Origin: Chryseobacterium gleum
GTDB taxonomy: Bacteria; Bacteroidota; Bacteroidia; UBA10329
Assembly (NCBI GenBank): GCA_945903645.1
Contig: CAMDOM010000021.1
Location: 1 to 46,682, forward strand
Direction of reading: 5' to 3'
Length of the DNA: 46,682 bases
Shown here: piece by piece, positions 1-6,920 of the stretch
How positions within the stretch are numbered: the first letter of the stretch is position 1
Layout of the letters: every line of letters starts with the position of its first letter
The notes under the pieces: model-generated
Seen by the model: only the letters and a program-made list of their open reading frames with translations
The model's database searches: none
What the model was told of the DNA's origin: nothing
Translations under genes and position numbers: made by a program

Positions 1-96
1 GGATCGACAGTCCATTTGAACAAGCAAAGGAAGATCCCGTCCAAAATCACATACAGGGGGTTCTTTTCTGAAAATCACCCAAAACAACCCTCTATC

Positions 97-525
97 TCAG
101 CGAAACCGCCCGAAAAATCTTCTCCGAAAAAGGTTTAGGACGGGATTGACATAATCGTAGTTTATTGCTCCGCCTTGCGAATTTTTGATTTTAAAGCCTG
201 CCCAAGTGCCTACTGTAGTAATTTCAGTTTCTGCCCTAAACGTTATGCGTGCACCAGGCTGTCCTACCATATTTATAGTTCCTCTTGTCTCCAAATAGTA
301 TTGCGTCCCTGAAAGGCCATTCTCCTGTACTCTAACCTCTACACCCGGATCAATGGTTAACGTTACTTCTGGGAAAACAACAATGTTTCCAGTCATCACG
401 TAAGGACTATTGGCCAAGGACCATGTTGTATTTGAATAAATACCACCGCTAACATTAGTTTGAGATTTACCACTTTCAGCAAAAAGTAAAACAGCAATCA
501 AAGTAAAAAACAAATTGATTTTCAT
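97..525 (-). pseudogene. Truncated secreted beta-helix protein
   Basis: The reading frame begins with a signal peptide (MKINLFFTLIAVLLFAES, start at 525; an alternative ATG lies at 537). About 100 residues follow that resemble the first coil of a Bacteroidetes right-handed beta-helix surface protein: a GGIYSNTTW motif, a 'VTLTIDPGVEV' stretch and 'GARITFRAE'. The frame then degenerates into an Arg/Phe-rich tail (FRRRFFGRFR) and stops after about 142 residues. Such proteins normally run to many hundreds of residues and end in a sorting domain. What is left looks like the 5' end of a gene cut off by rearrangement or frameshift. The break lies in repeat-rich intergenic DNA. Function is not known beyond probable cell-surface or secreted adhesion or binding. 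Confidence 0.5.
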
Positions 526-649
526 GGATATGTTCATTGATTCGACAAAACAGTAAGTGCTAGAAAATGTTTCAACGTGTAAAAAACTAGATTCTTTCTC
601 CAATCGAACTTGTTGTATGCCATTTCGGTTGAGAAATTGTTCCTTGCTG

Positions 650-850
650 CCGATTTGGGCTATCGCCAGAGTCTTTCCCTAGGGCCTACTATTCCGTAGC
701 AGATTGTAAAAAGCACCTCGGCTTCGCTAAGCACCGGCTTTGTCGAAGCATCCTAAGGGAGTTTACTGCGGCATGCAGTAATATAGGGTTTACACCAAAA
801 TTAAAATCAGTCCAAATCAGTTGCATCAGTCCAATCAGCGTTCCATGCCT
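650..850. repeat. Degenerate intergenic repeat, copy A
   Basis: The core at about 650-705 (gggctatcg...gagtctttccc...gcctactattccgtagca) matches cores at 2051-2115, 3815-3890 and 5741-5796. A tail at 801-850, built on ATCAGT/CAATCAG words, matches 3922-3965. It lies in a roughly 690-base stretch (526-1211) with no convincing gene; the 62-codon open frame at 883-1071 shows no protein character. This may be a decayed non-autonomous element, but no terminal inverted repeats or target duplications were identified. Confidence 0.55.
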
Positions 851-1149
851 ATCCTACTATACCAACGTCTGCTCGCACCAGATTGTGCCTCTTGCGCAGT
901 ATTCCGAACCGTCATCAGTTCACGATAACGGTACTTTATTTGTGGGTTAATGGCTTTATAATTGAATTGGGCTACCTCAATTTAAGAGACAGCCCCTTTT
1001 TTGGGGTTTATTTGCAGGCAATAGTGTCTCTTTATGTCGTAAAGAATCAAGACCAAACAGAATACGAATAAAACCGATGCCACACGAGCGGCACTGCTTT
1101 TTTAGATGCGATTACTTCACTTTTCGCAGCGCTACGGTGCGGTGAAAAA

Positions 1150-1188
1150 AACAAAAAAATACCCATCCTACGCAAGTAAGATGGGTAT
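1150..1188 (-). terminator. Rho-independent terminator of the rhodopsin gene
   Basis: Read on the minus strand, a 9-bp perfect stem (1180-1188 with 1159-1167) is capped by a 3-bp inner stem and a tetraloop (bases 1172-1175, gcaa on the plus strand). A T-rich tract follows (the A-run at 1145-1158 on the plus strand). It lies 24 bases past the rhodopsin stop codon, so the gene is probably a monocistronic unit. Confidence 0.9.
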
Positions 1189-1211
1189 GACTCTAGGATA
1201 ACAATCGGATT

Positions 1212-1928
1212 CTACTCCTCGGTTCTAGACAATGCATATATTACCAGACCAAACCCTATTTTATTTATGGCATCAGCTATGTTGTATACGATATCCATGG
1301 AATGTGAAGCTGCTGCTGGATTTGACACTAAGGTAATTCCAAACGACCCAATGGGAGCGCCCAAGATGTAACCTACGGGGTAAATCAGCCAACCCACTAC
1401 CACAAACCAGGCAAGCGCGCGAGTGGCTTTTGCCACTTGGGGGCCTGCATTTTGGGATAGTTTGGCAACTTCTCCAAACCACACGAGATACGCAATGTAG
1501 CCGTAAGCAAACATTGAAACTAGAAACCACAGACTACTATGGTCACGGTCAATTACTTCTCCCAAGTAACCAGTTATCAGCATCGCTAAAGATGCGGCTA
1601 TCAGTTTCCATAACAAAGATACTTTCGCTCCCGCCTTTTTGGTGATTAAATAAAACTCAACACACATCAACGGCACCGTGAGTATCCAGTCTACATAACG
1701 AAAAAATGTAGGCGATTCACCTGTTTCCAGGTTGTATCCCCGCATATAGTAGTAATGCACTCCCGCAATCATCGTAATTAAACCAGATACCAATACAGAG
1801 GTTCTCCACTTTTTGGAAGTGTTATTCACCTCAAATAAAAAGAAGACGGATGCAGCCATCATAGCCATAGTTCCGATAAAGAATGTAAACGCAACGTAGT
1901 TGTCGCTAGCAATTTTTAAGTGTTCCAT
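1212..1928 (-). CDS. Proteorhodopsin, green-type light-driven proton pump
   Basis: A 238-aa seven-helix retinal protein that should pump protons out of the cell in light. Helix C reads RYVDWILTVPLMCVEFYL and carries the proton-pump triad: acceptor D80, T84 and donor E91. H58 corresponds to the conserved proteorhodopsin helix-B histidine. The Schiff-base lysine is K223 in NKIGFG, with counter-ion D219 four residues before it. The spectral-tuning position (GPR 105) is M88, which predicts green rather than blue absorption. There is no obvious cleaved signal peptide. The gene stands alone between a strong terminator and a repeat-containing upstream region. No retinal-forming dioxygenase (blh) or carotenoid gene is in the window, so retinal must come from elsewhere. 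The motifs identify it as a DTE-type proton pump rather than an NDQ sodium pump. Confidence 0.96.
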   Translation of the reverse strand: MEHLKIASDNYVAFTFFIGTMAMMAASVFFLFEVNNTSKKWRTSVLVSGLITMIAGVHYYYMRGYNLETGESPTFFRYVDWILTVPLMCVEFYLITKKAGAKVSLLWKLIAASLAMLITGYLGEVIDRDHSSLWFLVSMFAYGYIAYLVWFGEVAKLSQNAGPQVAKATRALAWFVVVGWLIYPVGYILGAPIGSFGITLVSNPAAASHSMDIVYNIADAINKIGFGLVIYALSRTEE

Positions 1929-1963
1929 TTTGTTAATTTTTTTGTGGTCCTACTCTTGTGGAT

Positions 1964-2006
1964 TTTCGGAAACTCCGCTACTTTTTTGTAAGTAATATTT
2001 CCGAAA
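1964..2006. promoter_or_regulatory. Nested inverted repeat upstream of the rhodopsin
   Basis: TTTCGGAAA (1964-1972) and its exact reverse complement TTTCCGAAA (1998-2006) flank a second inverted repeat, TACTT/AAGTA (1979-1983 and 1990-1994). It lies 36-78 bases before the rhodopsin start codon, at the expected place for an operator or a 5'-leader stem-loop. The surrounding spacer (1929-2280) holds no gene. Confidence 0.5.
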
Positions 2007-2047
2007 CATCTGTAAGCAGGATTTTGTTTTACTTCTACGTTTTTTTT

Positions 2048-2190
2048 CTGCCCGAGCTAGGCTGTGCTAAGCTAACGCGAGGGTCTTTCCCGGGTGACTA
2101 GTATTCGGTAGCGTCCTAGCTACCACATCTATCCCACCCTAGCTAGTTTAAACGTTTCCAATGAGCTCATTTCAGCGTTCCGCTTCGCGA
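2048..2190. repeat. Degenerate intergenic repeat, copy B
   Basis: The core at 2051-2115 (CCGAGCTAGGCTGTGC, then GCGAGGGTCTTTCCC, then a TATTCGGTAGC-like end) is close to copy C at 3815-3890 and more distant from copies A and D. A short tail at about 2170-2180 (tttcagcgttcc) resembles the tail of copy A. It sits between the divergent rhodopsin and hydrolase genes. Confidence 0.55.
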
Positions 2191-2280
2191 ACTCGCAAAG
2201 GCATTTTGATTTTTTTGCTCTGTTGCCTTTAAATTCTTTAGGTAATATTGTGTTTCATTAGTAAATAATTTTCCGTTAAC

Positions 2281-3786
2281 ATGAAACAGACTATTACTTG
2301 GGGTTTTTTGCTTTTAGCCGCTTCTACTATCACCGCGCAGCAACGAGGAGATATTGTAAGTTTCGATTCGATACAAGCCTACACTGCTGTAGATTTTGGG
2401 CTAGAGGTAGAAACCCTTACGGGTCTTCCTGGGTCAATTTTGGGCTCTGATTATGATTTTACAGTCTATCGCGTACTGTATTACACCCAAGATTACCATC
2501 CAGATAGTTTAACCATTGCTTCTGGTTTGGTGTGCATTCCGGTAAATTATGCATGCCCCGAACTTGGGTTGATGAGTTATGGTCATGGGCTATGCCTAAA
2601 GAACGGCCAAGTGCCGTCAAACAATCAACCATCAAATAGTTACGCATTGATATGTAAGGGAATGGCTGCAAACGGATTTGTGGGTGTAGCCCCCGACTAT
2701 ATTCACATGAGCCAGTGGGCATCTCCAGGGCCTCAGGCATTCATACACGCCCGCACCGAAGCCAATAGCACCATAGATTTATTGCGTGCAGCACGCACGT
2801 TTTGTGCATCAAAGAGCATTACGCTTAGCGGTCAAGTATTCTTATCAGGATACTCGCAGGGAGGAAATAGTACGGTTGCTACCGCCAAAGTGATGCAAGA
2901 AGAATACCCTTCTGAGTTTAATATTTTGGGTGCAGTAGCTGGTGGTGGGTCTTACGATCTGTCGGGTGTGTGTGCAGATAGTCTTACATCCATAACCCGA
3001 AAAACCCCCGAAAAGCATAGTTTGCCATTGGTTATCCGCTCGTTGGGTGTGGTATATGAAGACTCTCTTAGTGCTTGGGGCACAGGAATTACTATGGAGA
3101 ATCTTATCGACACCGTTTTTAAGTCGCCATACAAGGAACAATTACCGGTTTTGCTAGATCGAAATGATTCAAACAGCGATACAGGATTTTTAGATTCTAT
3201 TCCTGCTAGGATGATCGAGGACCAGTGGCTCATACCTTTTCAAGCCGACCCTAATCATTTCTTTCGCAGGCTATTAGCGGATAACGATGTAGACGATTGG
3301 GCACCCCAAATGCCTTTGGTATTGTATCACAGCGATGCAGATATCGAAAATCCTTATCCAAATGCGGTGAACACCTTAGCGTTGTTTGAGGCAAATGGTG
3401 CACCTGATGTAACCCTAAATACCGTAGCCGACATGAGTCATGGAGAAGCTGGTCAGTTTCATGTGCTTTTTACGTTGGATTACGTGAAGGACAAGCGCCA
3501 AGATTGTTTGACCTCTGTTGTAGACATAACCAACTCATCTGCGGTTTCCTTGCATCTATTTCCAAACCCAACGTCCAATGTGTTGCATGTGAGTGTTAGC
3601 GGTGCAGGCCATGCAGCGTATTCGAGCATAAAGCTTTTTAATGCTGCTGGCGAACTAATTTCCCAATCGCGGATAAACCAGCAAACCGCTTTGGATGTGA
3701 GTACCCTTCCATCGGGCATGTATTTGGTGAGTGTGGAGGGAGACACGGGAGCTAAGCTTATGAAATTAGTGGTTATTTCGCGATAA
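2281..3786 (+). CDS. Secreted alpha/beta hydrolase with T9SS sorting domain
   Basis: A 501-aa protein with a signal peptide (residues 1-19, ending TITA). The alpha/beta-hydrolase domain has nucleophile elbow G-Y-S-Q-G with Ser192, a likely acid at Asp352 or Asp354 (YHSDADIENP) and a likely His387 (DMSHGE). A type A type-IX secretion sorting domain begins at FPNP (427-430) and runs to the C-terminus. The protein should be exported across the outer membrane and attached to the surface or released. The hydrolase part resembles the secreted lipase / prolyl-oligopeptidase-like group; the substrate (ester, lipid or peptide) cannot be told from sequence. An imperfect -7 box (TAATATTG, 2243-2250) lies upstream. 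The gene stands alone between two repeat-bearing spacers. Confidence 0.85.
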   Translation: MKQTITWGFLLLAASTITAQQRGDIVSFDSIQAYTAVDFGLEVETLTGLPGSILGSDYDFTVYRVLYYTQDYHPDSLTIASGLVCIPVNYACPELGLMSYGHGLCLKNGQVPSNNQPSNSYALICKGMAANGFVGVAPDYIHMSQWASPGPQAFIHARTEANSTIDLLRAARTFCASKSITLSGQVFLSGYSQGGNSTVATAKVMQEEYPSEFNILGAVAGGGSYDLSGVCADSLTSITRKTPEKHSLPLVIRSLGVVYEDSLSAWGTGITMENLIDTVFKSPYKEQLPVLLDRNDSNSDTGFLDSIPARMIEDQWLIPFQADPNHFFRRLLADNDVDDWAPQMPLVLYHSDADIENPYPNAVNTLALFEANGAPDVTLNTVADMSHGEAGQFHVLFTLDYVKDKRQDCLTSVVDITNSSAVSLHLFPNPTSNVLHVSVSGAGHAAYSSIKLFNAAGELISQSRINQQTALDVSTLPSGMYLVSVEGDTGAKLMKLVVISR

Positions 3787-3814
3787 GATGCCCGATTGGG
3801 CATACGGGAAACCC

Positions 3815-3970
3815 CCGTCCGAGCTAGGGCTGTGCAAAACTGAGGCGAGGGTTGTTTCCCCCTCGTTTCTACTATATGGTAGCAGTCCGTCCAAAGCCTT
3901 TCGATAGGGTTCTTGCTACCCTAAAAATTAGTCTAAATCAGTTTTATCAGTTCAATCGGTGTGCTATCCA
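3815..3970. repeat. Degenerate intergenic repeat, copy C
   Basis: The core at 3815-3890 (CCGAGCTAGGGCTGTGC, GGCGAGGGTTGTTTCCC, TACTATATGGTAGCAG) matches copy B closely. The tail at 3922-3965 (aaattagtctaaatcagtttt...) matches the tail of copy A. It starts about 30 bases after the hydrolase stop codon, in a gene-free stretch that reaches to 4292. Confidence 0.6.
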
Positions 3971-4074
3971 GCCTCTCTGCCTTGTGTGGTAATGTAAACC
4001 TTACTCCATGCATTGGTTTACTCAATAACTAGAGCAAGTTATCTACTACTTCTTTGCCTAATAGGAGCAGATGT

Positions 4075-4113
4075 ACAACGCTTTCGGGTGGTTAATTCAC
4101 GGGCTGGCGTTGT
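4075..4113. repeat. Imperfect hairpin in the intergenic spacer
   Basis: ACAACGC (4075-4081) pairs exactly with GCGTTGT (4107-4113) around a 25-base centre that can form a further GTG/CAC pairing. The shape recalls cassette-recombination sites, but the conserved core heptamers of integron attC sites are not present. The role is unknown. Confidence 0.3.
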
Positions 4114-4292
4114 GGGCAAGTTTAAGTAATAACAGCAGAACGGACAGACCAACATAAAGTCTAACTTTGCCACTTCCCTAACTATCATTCACAACTGAGA
4201 GTATAAAAACTTAAAAAGTGGAGTCCAGCGACCACTCAGAAAAACGGGGCGAAACTGAAAAGCCAGACGAGTAGAAAGTTAAGAATAAAAAG

Positions 4293-4463
4293 ATGACGTA
4301 TTCAATAATCAAAGAATCAACAATGTGGTCCACTAATTCATTAACACAGAAAGCGGAAAAAATACTGGATGAAAAAACTAAGGATGGTTACGAAATTGTG
4401 ACAGTTGCTTTTGGACTAAATATATGGTGGATGCCAACAGCATTTATAACTCTGAGAAAATAG
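4293..4463 (+). CDS. Small DUF4177-like protein (56 aa)
   Basis: ATG to TAG encodes 56 residues beginning MTYSIIKEST. They have the look of a compact beta-alpha-beta-beta protein: a helix (LTQKAEKILDEKTKDG) followed by YEIVTVAFG and AFITLRK strands. This layout is typical of the small DUF4177 family, whose function is unknown. A purine-rich stretch (aagaataaaaag) precedes the ATG. It sits alone in gene-poor DNA between copy C of the repeat and the DUF1961 gene. The family assignment rests on the 'GYEIV' pattern only. Confidence 0.5.
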   Translation: MTYSIIKESTMWSTNSLTQKAEKILDEKTKDGYEIVTVAFGLNIWWMPTAFITLRK

Positions 4464-4799
4464 CCATAAACAAAATACCACCCCAGCCAAGCTAAGTGTT
4501 CCCGATGCGCTCGCAGCATCCGACCAAAGGAGCCTGACCTGAGCTTGACGAAGGGCGCTCTTCAGCTGACCCCGATTCCGAGACTTCGGAACTCAGTACG
4601 GATTGAATAGCACACGGACGGTTTCTAGCTTCGGCATAGAAATCGCTTAGCTAAAACCGAAGGTGTGGGAGTAACTGGATAACTAAATACTCGCTCAGGC
4701 GGTTTATATTTAAAAGATAGTAGCAAGCAGTTTTTACACAGCTAGAGGTAGGATTAAAAACTAACCTAATCTACTGTAAAAACAGTAAACAATTGAATT
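4464..4799. other. Gene-free spacer with small hairpins
   Basis: No gene was recognised. It contains several short inverted repeats, such as TTTCTA/TAGAAA near 4630-4655 and TACTGT-AAAA-ACAGTA at 4772-4787. GC-rich words around cttcgg resemble debris of the repeats nearby. No promoter match is convincing. Confidence 0.4.
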
Positions 4800-4886
4800 T
4801 TGGAAACAGCGATAGGTAAAACAAGCAAAGAAGAACATCTGTTGGTTGCAGATGTGTTCAACAAGTACCGGATTTTATACAACTAG
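4800..4886 (+). pseudogene. Short coding-like remnant
   Basis: An open frame from TTG to TAG encodes 28 residues of protein-like composition (around TSKEEHLLVADVFNKYR), with no upstream continuation because an in-frame TGA precedes it. It could be the last piece of a lost gene or chance. A perfect 7-bp hairpin (4835-4841 with 4849-4855) lies inside it. The family is not recognised. Confidence 0.2.
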
Positions 4887-4901
4887 TCTTCTGATATTGA
4901 C

Positions 4902-5654
4902 ATGGCAAACCACTACGTGAAAGCAATAGTGCCTTTTTTGTTAATTGTACTTATACAGTTCACTTTCTTAAATGCTTTAGCACAGCCTTACGAAAAAGGA
5001 AAATTACTGTATGCTAATCCCCTTTCGGATAAAATAGATACGACAGATTGGCGAATGGAGGGGTTGGGAGAAGTTCAATTTTCAAATGGATGGATGAAAA
5101 TGTTCTCGACAAAAGAAAAAGGGCATCATGTGTATTGGTGCCCACAAGAATTTCCAGCAGATTTTATTGCTGAATGGGAAGTTCAAAATCTACATACCAA
5201 AGTAGGATTGTGCATCGTGTTTTTTTCTGCCAAAGGTTTAAACGGTGAGGACATCTTTGACATCACTTTGCCTAAAAGAGATGGAACTTTTACTAACTAT
5301 ACCAAAGGTGCCATCAATAATTATCATATCTCCTATTATGCCAATAGCAAAGATCACCCTGGAAGAGAAACTGCCCATCTACGGAAAAACAAGGGATTTC
5401 ATAAAGTACAAGAGAATGAAATGGGTATTCCCCTTCGTTCACAAGCCATTCACAAAATTCAATTAGTAAAATTTGAAGGAATAATACAGCTCTTTATTGA
5501 CGGTCGAAAAGCAATTGACTGGGTAGATGACGGACAAAAGTTAGGTAAAATTTTGCAGGGAGGTAAAATAGGTCTTCGGCAAATGAAATGGACGCAATTT
5601 AACTACCGAAATTTCAACGTTTGGGAATGCAAGAAAGACACAAAAGGTGAATGA
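4902..5654 (+). CDS. Secreted DUF1961 family protein
   Basis: A 250-aa protein with an N-terminal signal peptide (about residues 1-27, ending NALA) and the hallmarks of DUF1961. These are HVYWCPQEFPADF, then VGLCIVFFSAKGLNGEDIFD, then INNYHISYYA, LRKNKGFH, an IDW..DGQ segment and GGKIGLRQM near the end. The family is predicted to have a concanavalin-like beta-sandwich and is often found with polysaccharide-degradation genes in Bacteroidetes; its reaction is not established. No sugar-degradation partner is present here, so the gene may be an isolated acquisition. Length is close to the family's usual size, suggesting an intact gene. The start is the only ATG that gives the signal peptide. Confidence 0.82.
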   Translation: MANHYVKAIVPFLLIVLIQFTFLNALAQPYEKGKLLYANPLSDKIDTTDWRMEGLGEVQFSNGWMKMFSTKEKGHHVYWCPQEFPADFIAEWEVQNLHTKVGLCIVFFSAKGLNGEDIFDITLPKRDGTFTNYTKGAINNYHISYYANSKDHPGRETAHLRKNKGFHKVQENEMGIPLRSQAIHKIQLVKFEGIIQLFIDGRKAIDWVDDGQKLGKILQGGKIGLRQMKWTQFNYRNFNVWECKKDTKGE

Positions 5655-5687
5655 TAAATTATTTGCCGAATTGCATGCTCGGAACAA

Positions 5688-5711
5688 ATCTCATTACCGT
5701 ATAAATGAGAT
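5688..5711. terminator. Possible hairpin terminator after the DUF1961 gene
   Basis: ATCTCATT (5688-5695) pairs perfectly with AATGAGAT (5704-5711) around an 8-base loop, 34 bases after the DUF1961 stop. The T-rich stretch only starts about 17 bases later, so a classical terminator is uncertain. Confidence 0.3.
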
Positions 5712-5740
5712 GATAACAGCAAAGTAATTTTATATTCCAA

Positions 5741-5796
5741 AGGCAAGAGCTAGGCTATCGTTGGGGTCTTCCCCGATGCCTACAACCCGCAGCAAC
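5741..5796. repeat. Degenerate intergenic repeat, copy D
   Basis: The core (gagctaggctatcg, ggggtcttcccc, gatgcctacaacccgcagca) matches copies A-C in the same order. The copy is short and lacks the ATCAGT tail. It ends about 50 bases before the beta-lactamase signal-peptide region. Confidence 0.5.
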
Positions 5797-5848
5797 TGCT
5801 TTCGTTATATTAATATCCCAATAAAGCTTGGCTCTTTCAAGAACTGCT

Positions 5849-6679
5849 TTGAAAAATAACAATAGGACCACATTCAAACAGACAATAGTACTGTGATTAA
5901 TAGCAGTTTTCGGTCTGTCTGCGGGTAAGCAAAAAGAGACAATTGAAATTCGGGAGGATTTCAAGAAGTATTACGACCAATTTCAAGTAGAGGGCTCTTT
6001 TGTGCAGTGCGACCCGCAAGCTGACAAGTATATTTTTTACAACCAAGACCAATATAACGAGACCTTTTCACCTGCTTCAACATTTAAAATTTGCAACTCG
6101 CCTATCGGACTTGAGACAGGAGTAATAAAGGATACGGATTTTGTGTTGCCGTGGGATAGCATTATTAGACAAAATTCAAACTGGAATGCCGACCACGACT
6201 TAAAATCAGCTTTCAAAAATTCGACAGTTTGGTATTATCAAGAACTTGCAAGGCGAGTGGGCGGCCAACAAATGAACTATTGGCTTGATAAAGCTAATTA
6301 TGGCAATGCCGACACTTCGGGTGGCATTGATAAGTTTTGGCTCATGGGTGGCTTGCGCATTTCGCCCGAACAGCAAATTGATTTTCTAAAACGTCTTCAA
6401 GACAACCAACTTCCTTTTTCTCAGCGCTCAATGGCTATTGTGAAAAATATCATGATTGCAAAGGACACCTTAGACTATGTGTTACGCGCCAAAACGGGAT
6501 GGAGCGTGCAAGATAATCTAGATGTTGGTTGGTATATTGGTTATCTTGAAACCAAGGGTAAGGTGTATTATTTCGTTAACTGCATTCAGTCGGCTGACTT
6601 AAACAACACGGAATTTGCACAAGCGAGAATAGAAATCGTTCAACTAATACTTGACGACTTTAAATTTATTGACTACTGA
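5849..6679 (+). pseudogene. Class D (OXA-like) beta-lactamase with in-frame stop
   Basis: The catalytic domain is complete. Numbering from a GTG at 6002, it has S26-T-F-K29, S74-T-V, Y100-G-N and K164-T-G, all four class D motifs in correct order, plus a FWL segment. The same frame continues upstream of 6002 with good protein character (REDFKKYYDQFQVEGSF) and a signal-peptide-like stretch (LIAVFGLSAG). It is then broken by TGA at 5894-5896. Beyond that stop the frame resumes as a plausible N-terminus (TTG at 5849, then KNNNRTTFKQTIVL). The gene therefore looks whole except for one stop codon inside the signal peptide. As read, no normal start codon gives an exported enzyme, and starting at 6002 would drop the first strands of the fold. 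A sequencing error or a recent nonsense mutation are the simplest explanations. Confidence 0.65.
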
Positions 6680-6825
6680 GCGTTGCAGCTGTGTCTATGG
6701 GTGTGTCTTTTTTCCTTCAGGCCCAAAGCTTCTGCCAATACTCAGACGAATCAAAATAATTGGGCATCAAAGAGGCTTTCCGCAAATGATGAGTTCATAT
6801 AGACCTTGCACTATCGAAGATGTAC

Positions 6826-6841
6826 TCCCGAAGTTTCGGGA
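6826..6841. repeat. Perfect short palindrome before the thiolase gene
   Basis: TCCCGAA and TTCGGGA pair around a 2-base centre. No T-run follows on either strand, so a terminator is not supported. The surrounding 6680-6920 spacer shows no gene. Confidence 0.35.
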
Positions 6842-6888
6842 CGACTATGGTCAATCTTAAATCGTCATTTTCTTAAAAACATAACCCT

Positions 6889-6896
6889 TACCTTCG
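6889..6896 (+). promoter_or_regulatory. Candidate -7 box for the thiolase gene
   Basis: TACCTTCG differs by one base from the Bacteroidetes -7 consensus TAnnTTTG and lies 24 bases before the thiolase ATG. No clear -33 TTTG was found. Confidence 0.35.
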
Positions 6897-6920
6897 CGCG
6901 GACTAAAAAAAGGAATACTC

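Noticed and set aside
883-1071. 62-codon open frame on the plus strand
   Set aside because: No ribosome-binding site, odd composition and no protein pattern; it overlaps repeat-derived DNA.
4075-4113. Integron attC site
   Set aside because: The arms pair, but the conserved RYYYAAC / GTTRRRY core boxes are absent.
5894-5896. TGA recoded as an amino acid
   Set aside because: Other genes in the window end at TGA inside tight gene overlaps, so TGA is a stop here. Selenocysteine is also unlikely because the sites do not match known selenoprotein positions and no sel genes are present.
6826-6841. Terminator upstream of the thiolase
   Set aside because: The stem is perfect, but there is no T-run on either side.
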